This document shows, one piece after another, positions 7,603 through 13,476 of a DNA stretch of 13,476 nt. Source of the DNA: Methanomicrobiales archaeon (GTDB lineage Archaea; Halobacteriota; Methanomicrobia; Methanomicrobiales; JACTUA01); assembly GCA_028678905.1 (NCBI GenBank), contig JAJRCO010000324.1:1-13476 (forward strand), in the 5' to 3' direction. How positions within the stretch are numbered: position 1 is the stretch's first letter; the number at the start of each line of letters is the position of its first letter. Under the pieces are notes generated by a model that searched no databases, had not been told where the DNA came from, and saw only the letters and a program-made list of their open reading frames with translations. A program made the translations under genes and the position numbers.

Positions 7603-8238
7603 GTGCCTATCGGACGAGTCACGCAGGTAGTAGACTGCCGTGAAAGCATGGGGATGGGAAAGGGGGGCGGGATCGCCCAGCGCGGAACCATCTCTGAGAG
7701 CAGATACCCTGATGTGATCGTCGTAGGGATGTCTCCGGGCAGAAGACATGTGACCAAACCAGTCTGCGACATCACCTCCGCTCTGCGGAGGGAAGGTGTG
7801 GAATTCAGTGTTTCCACCCTAGTGCTGAACACCGGGAGTGGACTTCCGAGCGATTCCGGCCGGGTCGCGGGCGCGGTGCTGGGTGCTTATTTCGGTCTCA
7901 CCGAAAAAGAGATCCAGCAGATCGAGAATCACAAAGTCGCCATTCTCCATCACGGGAATGTGCGATCCCATGTCGTACAGAAAGTGCGATTTATTCTTGA
8001 ACATGTCAATATCCCCGCCATCGTCGTCTCCCAGGCTCCGGTCGATTATGAAGATCTGGCAAAAGAAGGGGTGAAGACCGCTTATGTGCTTCCCCCACCC
8101 GACAAAGTGAAGACGAAAGGAACCGTGATGGCTATCATAAGCGGCGTCACCCGCGGACAGACCCCTACAAGGGAAAATCTTGCGGACGTCATTCGGGCTG
8201 TCATGAAGGTAATGAAGAATAACAAAAACAAAAGGTGA
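7603..8238 (+). CDS. mcrC: Methyl-coenzyme M reductase operon protein C (activation component), GTG start
   Basis: McrC has been identified as part of the component A3a complex, which with an ATP-binding protein (A2) reduces Ni in F430 to the active Ni(I) state. The 211-residue product has the family blocks RVTQVVDCRESMGMGKGGG, VVGMSPGRRHVTKPVCDIT and VLNTGSGLPSDSGRVAG. It starts at GTG 7603, directly after the mcrD TAA with no gap, and GGAGG lies seven bases upstream inside mcrD. Cysteines are few, and no classical FeS motif is seen. The C-terminus is lysine- and asparagine-rich. Presence of mcrC between mcrD and mcrG marks this as the mcr operon (isoenzyme I), since the mrt operon lacks mcrC. 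Confidence 0.95.
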   Translation: MPIGRVTQVVDCRESMGMGKGGGIAQRGTISESRYPDVIVVGMSPGRRHVTKPVCDITSALRREGVEFSVSTLVLNTGSGLPSDSGRVAGAVLGAYFGLTEKEIQQIENHKVAILHHGNVRSHVVQKVRFILEHVNIPAIVVSQAPVDYEDLAKEGVKTAYVLPPPDKVKTKGTVMAIISGVTRGQTPTRENLADVIRAVMKVMKNNKNKR

Positions 8239-8245
8239 TTGAAAA

Positions 8246-9010
8246 ATGGCATACAAGCCCCAGTTTGGACCGGGCACAACCGCTGTTGCCGAGAACCGGC
8301 GCAAGTTTATGAATCCCGGATACAAGCTCCAGAAGATTCGCGACGTAACCGATGAGGATGTTGTCCTCCTGATGGGACACCGTGCACCCGGTTCGGCGTA
8401 CCCAACCGCTCATCCACCTCTCGCAGAGGCCGGTGAGCCCAAGTGCCCCATCCGCAAGATAGTTGTACCACTTGATGGAGCAAAGGCCGGCGATCGCGTC
8501 CGTTACATCCAGTTTACCGACTCGATGTGGTTCGCCCCCTGCCACCCCTACCTCCGGAGCTATCTCGAATCCTGGCGTTACCGTGGCGTTGACCCGGGGA
8601 CGCTATCAGGACGTCAGATTGTGGAGTGCCGTGAGCGTGATCTCGAAAAGGTCGCGAAGGAACTTGTCGAAACCGAGCTCCTTGATGCTGCCAGGACTGG
8701 CATCCGTGGCGCAACCGTACACGGGCACTCGCTACGTCTTGACGAGAACGGCATGATGTTCGACATGCTCCAGCGCCGCATCTTTGACGTTAAGAGCAAG
8801 ACTGTCAAGTACGTGAAGAACCAGATCGGGGAACCCCTCGACAAATCTATTGACCTCGGAAAGCCGATGGACGACAAGTGGCTCAAGGCGCACACCACCA
8901 TCTATAACATGAATGGTGGCACCGCCTTCCGCGACGACAAGGAATATGTCGAATGGGTCCAGCGTGTCCACTCCCTGAGGACCAAGTACGGCTTCATGCC
9001 GATGGAGTGA
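8246..9010 (+). CDS. mcrG: Methyl-coenzyme M reductase, gamma subunit
   Basis: McrG is the gamma subunit of the methane-forming enzyme and contributes F430 and CoM contacts. The 254-residue product has normal length and begins MAYKPQFGPGTTAVAENRRK. The conserved LMGHRAPGSAYPTAHPPL block lies at about residues 42-59, and FTDSMWFAPCHPYLRSY near residue 90-106. The ATG lies seven bases after the mcrC stop, with AGGTGA overlapping that stop. The gene is followed by mcrA ten bases later. No truncation or frameshift is seen. Confidence 0.97.
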   Translation: MAYKPQFGPGTTAVAENRRKFMNPGYKLQKIRDVTDEDVVLLMGHRAPGSAYPTAHPPLAEAGEPKCPIRKIVVPLDGAKAGDRVRYIQFTDSMWFAPCHPYLRSYLESWRYRGVDPGTLSGRQIVECRERDLEKVAKELVETELLDAARTGIRGATVHGHSLRLDENGMMFDMLQRRIFDVKSKTVKYVKNQIGEPLDKSIDLGKPMDDKWLKAHTTIYNMNGGTAFRDDKEYVEWVQRVHSLRTKYGFMPME

Positions 9011-9020
9011 GGTGACGAAA

Positions 9021-10724
9021 ATGGCGAAAATCGAGAGAGCCCAGAAATTATTCCTCAAGTCGTTGAAAGAGAAGTTCGCAGGAGAGGACATTGCAGCAGG
9101 AAAGACGGTCTACAAGAGACTCGGCCTAGCCCAGTCCCCACGAAAGAGGGAGTTTATCAAAGAGGGTCAGGCAGTAGCTCTGGCTCGTGGCATTTCTGCG
9201 TATGACCCCGTCCGCTGCCACCTCGGTGGTATTCCCCTCGGACAGCGCCAGCTTACCTCCTATGAGGTCAGCACGACCGGTGTGTTCGTTGAGGGTGACG
9301 ACCTGCACTTCGTGAACAATGCCGCGATGCAGCAGATGTGGGATGATATCCGCCGGACGGTTATCGTTTCGATGGACCTCGCCCACCAGACCCTGCAGAA
9401 GCGTCTTGGTAAGGAGGTTACTCCGGAAACCATCAACGAGTTCCTCCACGTGCTGAACCACGCTATGCCTGGTGCGGCCGTTGTGCAGGAACACATGGTC
9501 GAGACCCATCCCGCACTCACTGATGACTGTTACGTAAAAGTCTTCACCGGTGATGATGAGATGGCGGACTCCATCGAACCCCAGTTCCTGATCAACGTGA
9601 ACAAGCTCTTCCCGGCAAAACAGGCGGAGCAGCTAAAAGCCGCAGTAGGCAAGTCCCTCTGGCAGGCCATTCACATCCCGACCACCGTGTCGAGGATCTG
9701 CGATGGAGGTACCTCCTCCCGCTGGTCTGCGATGCAGCTCGGTATGTCCTTCATCGCCGCCTACCACATGTGCGCCGGTGAAGCCGCGGTCGCGGACCTT
9801 GCGTTCGCCGCCAAGCACGCCGGCTTGATCGAAATGGCAAACCTTCTGCCCGCACGCCGTGCCCGTGGGCCTAACGAACCCGGTGGCCTGAAATTCGGAG
9901 CCTTCTCCGATATGATCCAGACCGACCGGAAGTATCCCCACGATCCGGCAAAAGCTGGTCTTGAAGTTGTCGCGGCAGGAACCATGCTGTTCGACCAGAT
10001 CTGGCTCGGTTCCTACATGTCCGGTGGTGTCGGTTTCACCCAGTATGCGACCGCCGCGTACACGGACAACATCCTGGACGAGTTCACCTACTACGGAATG
10101 GACCTGATCAAGTCCAAGTACAAAGTAGACTGGAAGAACCCCTCGCCCAAGGATAAGATAAAAGCTACCCAGGACATCGTGAACGAGATCTCAACGGAGG
10201 TCGCCCTGAACGCGATGGAGAACTACGAGATGTTCCCGACTGCGCTCGAAGACCACTTCGGGGGCTCCCAGCGTGCGTCGGTCATCGCTGCCTGTACCGG
10301 TCTGACCACTGCCATTGCGACTGGGAACTCCAACGCCGGCCTGAACGGCTGGTACCTGGCTATGCTCCTGCACAAGGAAGGATGGTCACGTCTCGGATTC
10401 TTCGGATACGACCTGCAGGACCAGTGTGGTTCCGCCAACTCACTCGCCATCCGCCCGGACGAAGGGTGCATTGGTGAGCTCCGTGGTGCGAACTACCCCA
10501 ACTACGCGATGAACGTCGGACATCAAGGAGAATACGCCGCCATCTGTGGTGCAGCCCACTTCAGCCGCGGCGATGCCTGGTCGCTCGACCCACGGATCAA
10601 GATCTGCTTCGCAGACCCGTCCCTCGTGTTCGATTTCTCCGAACCACGGAAGGAGTTTGCCCGCGGTGCGATCCGCGAATTCATGCCTGCCGGCGAGCGC
10701 TCGCTCATCATTCCGGCCCGGTAA
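9021..10724 (+). CDS. mcrA: Methyl-coenzyme M reductase, alpha subunit
   Basis: McrA holds most of the F430 active site. The product is 567 residues from ATG 9021, with GAGGTGA at about 9009-9015; a GTG at 9012 would add three residues and is less likely. The diagnostic GGVGFTQYATAAYTDN and ANYPNYAMN motifs are present. By matching local motifs to the numbered Methanothermobacter marburgensis protein: Q156 (AAVVQEHMVE) is the axial Ni ligand (Gln147) and Y342 the active-site Tyr333. Sites that carry modifications in other methanogens are all present: H266 (AAKHAG), R280 (PARRARG), Q417 (HFGGSQRA), and in FFGYDLQDQC, G462, D467 and C469. Only the encoded residues are visible; modification itself is not. 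A terminator overlaps the stop codon. Confidence 0.99.
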   Translation: MAKIERAQKLFLKSLKEKFAGEDIAAGKTVYKRLGLAQSPRKREFIKEGQAVALARGISAYDPVRCHLGGIPLGQRQLTSYEVSTTGVFVEGDDLHFVNNAAMQQMWDDIRRTVIVSMDLAHQTLQKRLGKEVTPETINEFLHVLNHAMPGAAVVQEHMVETHPALTDDCYVKVFTGDDEMADSIEPQFLINVNKLFPAKQAEQLKAAVGKSLWQAIHIPTTVSRICDGGTSSRWSAMQLGMSFIAAYHMCAGEAAVADLAFAAKHAGLIEMANLLPARRARGPNEPGGLKFGAFSDMIQTDRKYPHDPAKAGLEVVAAGTMLFDQIWLGSYMSGGVGFTQYATAAYTDNILDEFTYYGMDLIKSKYKVDWKNPSPKDKIKATQDIVNEISTEVALNAMENYEMFPTALEDHFGGSQRASVIAACTGLTTAIATGNSNAGLNGWYLAMLLHKEGWSRLGFFGYDLQDQCGSANSLAIRPDEGCIGELRGANYPNYAMNVGHQGEYAAICGAAHFSRGDAWSLDPRIKICFADPSLVFDFSEPRKEFARGAIREFMPAGERSLIIPAR

Positions 10725-10746
10725 AACCTAATTTTACTCTTTTTTT
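10721..10746 (+). terminator. Terminator of the mcr operon
   Basis: GTAAAA (10721-10726) pairs with TTTTAC (10732-10737) around a five-base loop and is followed by a run of seven T at 10740-10746. The stem overlaps the mcrA TAA stop codon. The arrangement resembles an intrinsic terminator and suits the T-run termination known in archaea. Confidence 0.75.
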
Positions 10747-10985
10747 GGTACGTTTCAGGAACCAAAGTGAATTTTATCGGTTGTTACCTGGAGAAATAAG
10801 AAGTATCTAGTCTGTTATTGGTCCTGAACCGGGGAGGGCGAATATGAGGATGGGTGTTTTTCAGAAAAAGTAGTATGACACGAAGTTGTGTGCGGAGTTC
10901 TCTCCCGATCTCACCCAAGAGCAAAGATATACAGATATACTAGTGTATATTTAAAAGTCGGATCGTATTATCGGATGCTGAATCA
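10747..10985. other. Convergent intergenic region between mcrA and the radical SAM gene
   Basis: This stretch lies between two genes that face each other, so no promoter is needed. It contains ATATAC (10937-ish) and GTATAT around TAGT, a small AT hairpin, preceded by a direct GATATAC repeat, then TTTAAAAG. The repeat TCGGATCG...TCGGAT lies just before the radical SAM stop. On the plus strand a nine-codon frame (MRMGVFQKK) at about 10843 follows a GGGGAGGG stretch. No RNA gene or recognisable protein is seen. The AT hairpin, read on the minus strand, may end the radical SAM transcript. Confidence 0.4.
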
Positions 10986-12146
10986 TCACTTTTTCGTCAC
11001 GATCTTCTGCATCAGGGCCATGATGCCGGGCATATCTCCCATCTTCGGTCCGAAGGCGAAGGGAGATCTCTCCAGTGCGCAGGATCCGTACAGTTCCTCA
11101 TCGAGGCGCCTGGTGATTTCATCAAATATTCTTTTGTAAGCTACACAGTAGGGATCAACACCTTCTAGCGATCCTTCGTTGGGAGCGATCGCGTTGTACG
11201 GGCAGCCGCCCCGACAGTAGACCCGATGCCGGCACCCCCCGCAGACCTGGTCGACCTTCGTCTTGTAGTGTTGCAGCATTTGACCGGCTGGCGAATTCGT
11301 TAGTTGCTCCCGCGTAGGCCGGTCCTGGACATGGCCCATGACGTAGGCTTCCATACCCACGAACCGGTAACAGGGGTAGATTCGTCCATCCGGACCTACC
11401 GCATAGGTGCTGTCCATGCAGTCCACGAACGTACACACGGTGCCATGCCGGATCATCACTCCTTTCACCAGGTCATTGATATTCATGATCTCGAGGATAT
11501 CTAGATGCTCCAGGGACGCATCCAGCAGATAGATGAGCAGATCTCCGTACTCTTCCGGGGGGAGTGCCCATTTCGCCGGATCATGGCTGCGAAGCGAGGG
11601 CAGGGCGGGATGCAGCTTGAGGGTAAATCCGTGATCCATAAAAAACCGGATGATCTCCTCACGGTGTTGCACCGAAGGCGCGGTGAACGTGCAGATGAAG
11701 CTCACCTTGAGGCCATGGTCAAGGGCAATCTGGTATCCCCACATAGTCTTTTCGAAATATCCTTTTCCCCGCTGGGAATCGTTCAACTCTTGTGGACCAT
11801 CCAGACTTGATCCGAGCGGAACCTGATATGCGGCAAGAATCTCTGCGATCTCCGGTGTAAGCCTCCACAGGTTGGTCTGCATGGCAAAGGTAGGGTTCAG
11901 GCGGGAGAGGCCCTTCGCGAGAAGAGGGAGCGCTTCCCGGTAAAACCCGGCTCCGGCAAGGAGAGGTTCTCCTCCGTGAAAGGTGATGGTGAGCTGATCG
12001 TCTCGAAAATCTTTCAGCCATTCCACTACGTGGCGGACGGTGTCGATGCTCATCACCGGGGAGCCTTCCTCGGAACTCCAGCAGTACCTGCACCGGGATG
12101 GACAGCCCAGCGTAGGGATAAGCATCACGTGGAAGGGACTTTTCAT
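10986..12146 (-). CDS. Radical SAM/SPASM enzyme, peptide- or protein-modifying type; substrate unknown
   Basis: The 386-residue product opens with MKSPFHVMLIPTLGC and has the radical SAM [4Fe-4S] motif C15-x3-C19-x2-C22, then a GGEPLL motif at residues 58-63. A C-terminal SPASM domain for two further clusters shows C243, C259 (G-x4-C), C302-x2-C305-x5-C311-x3-C315 and C334; C238 adds one more cysteine. This is the architecture of anaerobic sulfatase-maturing enzymes and RiPP-modifying enzymes. From memory it resembles the methanogen group named after Mhun_1560 (rSAM_pep_methan, TIGR04083), unchecked here. No sulfatase and no Cys-rich precursor peptide was found nearby. The tail after residue 355 is outside SPASM. 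The gene is convergent with mcrA and downstream of the NBP35 gene, but separated from it by a T9 run, so it likely has its own promoter. The start lacks a clear ribosome site. Confidence 0.85.
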   Translation of the reverse strand: MKSPFHVMLIPTLGCPSRCRYCWSSEEGSPVMSIDTVRHVVEWLKDFRDDQLTITFHGGEPLLAGAGFYREALPLLAKGLSRLNPTFAMQTNLWRLTPEIAEILAAYQVPLGSSLDGPQELNDSQRGKGYFEKTMWGYQIALDHGLKVSFICTFTAPSVQHREEIIRFFMDHGFTLKLHPALPSLRSHDPAKWALPPEEYGDLLIYLLDASLEHLDILEIMNINDLVKGVMIRHGTVCTFVDCMDSTYAVGPDGRIYPCYRFVGMEAYVMGHVQDRPTREQLTNSPAGQMLQHYKTKVDQVCGGCRHRVYCRGGCPYNAIAPNEGSLEGVDPYCVAYKRIFDEITRRLDEELYGSCALERSPFAFGPKMGDMPGIMALMQKIVTKK

Positions 12147-12152
12147 AGTTGG

Positions 12153-12179
12153 TTACAGTCTCTCTGTCCCGAGGACCAT
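12153..12179 (-). other. Possible eight-codon upstream ORF before the radical SAM gene
   Basis: ATG at 12179 reads MVLGTERL and stops with TAA at 12153, six bases before the radical SAM start and in the same frame. AAGGAAGG, a good ribosome site though only three bases away, precedes it, while the radical SAM ATG itself has none. A hairpin TTTCC/GGAAA (12189-12203) lies just upstream. It could be a leader peptide allowing reinitiation, or chance. Confidence 0.25.
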
Positions 12180-12294
12180 TAACCTTCCTTTCCCGGCAGG
12201 AAACCAGGGAGGGACACCCAAGCGAATCATGACGAAAATACCCGATAGAAAGGGCGAAGCAACCTCACGACGATATGCCTGACGTGAATGCCGG

Positions 12295-12330
12295 AACCTG
12301 AAAACTTCAAAATATGTGCTTTAAATTTCC
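12295..12330 (-). promoter_or_regulatory. Candidate promoter of the radical SAM gene
   Basis: On the minus strand, ATTTAAAG (12326-12319) lies in an AT-rich patch, with a further CATATTTT just after it. Standard spacing would start transcription near 12295, giving a leader of about 150 bases. It lies after the T run that ends the NBP35 gene. This assignment rests on composition only. Confidence 0.4.
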
Positions 12331-12362
12331 AGGAAACATAGTGAAACAAGATATATCTGGGC

Positions 12363-12371
12363 AAAAAAAAA
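12363..12371 (-). terminator. T9 terminator after the NBP35-type gene
   Basis: Nine consecutive A on the plus strand read as T9 on the minus strand, about 20 bases after the stop of the Mrp/NBP35 gene. No strong stem precedes it. T runs of this length terminate archaeal RNA polymerase on their own, so the radical SAM gene is probably a separate transcription unit. Confidence 0.6.
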
Positions 12372-12392
12372 TCCGACTCCACTCTATGGGAA

Positions 12393-13286
12393 TCATTCCT
12401 GTTTGGTCGTTTCCTGATCCATCTCTATAATTCGTTCGAGCAGGTTCTCCATGATCTCGTTGATGGCCTTCCAGGCAGGGGATTCCGTGTGACGAAGGAT
12501 ATAAGGCCTCCCTTCATCGCTTGCCCGGACCATTTCCGGATCGATGGGAATCGATCCCAGGAAGGGGACTTTTAATTCCTCCGCCGCTTTCTTCCCTCCT
12601 CCTTTGCCAAAGAGATCAATGGGCTCTTTGCAATGGGGACAGGTCATACCGCTCATGTTCTCGATGATCCCCAGTACAGGGACCTTCATCATCTCGATGA
12701 AACGCACCGCTTTCGTTACATCAAGGACCGAGACTTCCTGAGGGGTGGTGACAATAACCGCACCCCGGATGTTGGGTGCAAGCTGGATGATAGAGAGGGC
12801 TTCATCCCCCGTGCCGGGGGGAAGATCCACCACCAGGAAATCCAGGTCTCCCCAGTTCACATCCTCCAGGAACTGTTCGATGACCGACATCTTCATCGGC
12901 CCTCTCCAGATGACAGGGGTGCTGGATTCCGGAAGAAGAAAGGCCATGGATATCACCCCGAGGTTTCCGGTGATGCGGAAGGGCTCGATCTTCATGTCCA
13001 TGGACTCGAGTTTTGCACCCTCGATCCCCAGCATCTTGGCGACATCCGGACCATGGATGTCCAGGTCAATGAGCCCGGTCTGATACCCGTGTGAAGAGAG
13101 GGCCATTGCCAGGTTCACCGCGATGGTGGTCTTCCCGACCCCTCCTTTCCCGCTCAAGACAAGGATCACGTGTTTGACGCTGATATCTGCCTTTTTGTGC
13201 GCATGCAGTCCAACCCTTTCCTGGAAGGGTGTGGGTTCCGGGGATTCTTCTCCTCCAGATTCGTTCGGGATATCCTGTGTGAGCAT
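12393..13286 (-). CDS. Mrp/ApbC/NBP35-family iron-sulfur cluster carrier P-loop ATPase
   Basis: Proteins of this family bind and transfer [4Fe-4S] clusters as homodimers and are thought to supply apoproteins in the cytoplasm. The 297-residue product has a deviant Walker A motif, SGKGGVGKTT (residues 45-54), a DLDIHGPD block (74-81), VVDLPPGTGDEAL (152-164), and the cluster-bridging C216-x2-C219 (GMTCPHCKEP). The first 36 residues are polar, acidic and lack the four-cysteine ferredoxin-like motif of eukaryotic Nbp35, so it belongs to the short Mrp type. The ATG at 13286 is preceded by GAGGA five bases away. The many FeS enzymes in this window are plausible clients, but no direct link is shown. 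Conservation is clear and the frame is intact. Confidence 0.93.
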   Translation of the reverse strand: MLTQDIPNESGGEESPEPTPFQERVGLHAHKKADISVKHVILVLSGKGGVGKTTIAVNLAMALSSHGYQTGLIDLDIHGPDVAKMLGIEGAKLESMDMKIEPFRITGNLGVISMAFLLPESSTPVIWRGPMKMSVIEQFLEDVNWGDLDFLVVDLPPGTGDEALSIIQLAPNIRGAVIVTTPQEVSVLDVTKAVRFIEMMKVPVLGIIENMSGMTCPHCKEPIDLFGKGGGKKAAEELKVPFLGSIPIDPEMVRASDEGRPYILRHTESPAWKAINEIMENLLERIIEMDQETTKQE

Positions 13287-13291
13287 GAAAA

Positions 13292-13324
13292 TCCTCGGTC
13301 TGATTCGGGAGATTACCTATTAAA
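13292..13324 (-). promoter_or_regulatory. Candidate promoter and ribosome site of the NBP35-type gene
   Basis: On the minus strand TTTAATAG (13324-13317) is TATA-like and lies about 30 bases before the ATG, so transcription would begin near 13295 with a very short leader. GAGGA at 13296-13292 is the ribosome site; if transcription starts later than predicted it may be lost and translation be almost leaderless. Confidence 0.4.
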
Positions 13325-13369
13325 GGTGATGGTTCTTATTCCCATCAGGCAGGATGACTGGAAAAATAA

Positions 13370-13415
13370 CCCGTACGGGGGCACCAAGGTATTATTCCCC
13401 GTGCACAGTTTTTCC
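13370..13415. repeat. Palindrome and hairpin upstream of the NBP35-type gene
   Basis: CCCGTACGGG at 13370-13379 is a perfect ten-base palindrome. The same DNA, GTACGGGG (13373-13380), can also pair with CCCCGTGC (13397-13404) with one wobble, followed on the plus strand by TTTTT near 13409. It could be a regulator site for the minus-strand gene or part of a terminator. No plus-strand gene is seen that it would serve. Confidence 0.4.
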
Positions 13416-13448
13416 CCGGTTTTCTGATTCGTGCCAGGATGCGACCCT

Positions 13449-13476
13449 GTACAAAAAAAAAATCAGGTTTTTGTAC
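13449..13476 (-). terminator. Inverted repeat with T10 run at the right edge, likely terminator of an unseen gene
   Basis: GTACAAAAA (13449-13457) pairs perfectly with TTTTTGTAC (13468-13476) around ten bases. Read on the minus strand there is a run of ten T, so it most likely ends a minus-strand gene beyond the window. The arm runs to the very last base, so the stem may continue outside. Confidence 0.5.

Noticed and set aside
5808..10724. Mcr operon as the mrt isoenzyme or as an ANME-type operon
   Set aside because: mcrC is present, unlike in mrt, and McrA has the standard methanogen signature motifs with no unusual cysteine-rich insertion.
10986..12146. Radical SAM gene as Mmp10 (McrA arginine methylase) or another named McrA-modifying enzyme
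   Set aside because: It has a full SPASM domain of the anSME type and the order of its motifs does not match what I recall of Mmp10. No basis for that assignment.
10986..12146. Radical SAM gene as an anaerobic sulfatase-maturing enzyme
   Set aside because: The architecture fits, but there is no sulfatase in the window and methanogens rarely carry one; the call was kept general.
1..13476. CRISPR array, insertion sequence or phage-like DNA
   Set aside because: No regularly spaced repeats, transposase or integrase frames were seen; intergenic regions are short and genes are core metabolism.

Overview
The window looks like the genome of a hydrogenotrophic or formatotrophic methanogenic archaeon, most likely of the order Methanomicrobiales. 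The evidence is a complete methyl-coenzyme M reductase operon (mcrBDCGA) with canonical McrA signature motifs, a formylmethanofuran dehydrogenase cluster joined to hdrA and mvhD, archaeal TATA-like elements, Shine-Dalgarno sites, and GC-rich coding DNA broken by very AT-rich promoter DNA. The genus cannot be fixed from reading alone.

Layout. Positions 2-5463 (+) hold a tight run: hdrA (5' end cut off by the window), mvhD, fwdD, fwdB, fwdA, fwdC. Three of the junctions are 1-4 base stop/start overlaps. A small hairpin with a T tract follows. Positions 5464-5807 hold a very AT-rich intergenic region with the likely mcr promoter and a long leader. Positions 5808-10724 (+) carry mcrB, mcrD, mcrC, mcrG and mcrA, closed by a hairpin plus T7 terminator. 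On the minus strand follow a radical SAM/SPASM enzyme (10986-12146), convergent with mcrA, and upstream of it an Mrp/NBP35-type iron-sulfur P-loop ATPase (12393-13286). The right edge holds palindromic and inverted-repeat DNA and an apparent terminator of an unseen gene.

How the parts work together. Fwd reduces CO2 to formylmethanofuran, the first step of methanogenesis. Mcr makes methane and the heterodisulfide CoM-S-S-CoB in the last step. HdrA and MvhD belong to the flavin-based electron-bifurcating heterodisulfide reductase complex, which couples heterodisulfide reduction to the low-potential electrons Fwd needs. The window therefore carries both ends of the methanogenic cycle and part of the electron link between them. 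McrC and McrD serve Mcr maturation or activation. The Mrp/NBP35 protein probably handles iron-sulfur clusters. The radical SAM enzyme probably modifies a peptide or protein, but its substrate is not visible; it is the least explained gene here.

No tRNA, rRNA, CRISPR array, insertion sequence or phage gene was seen.
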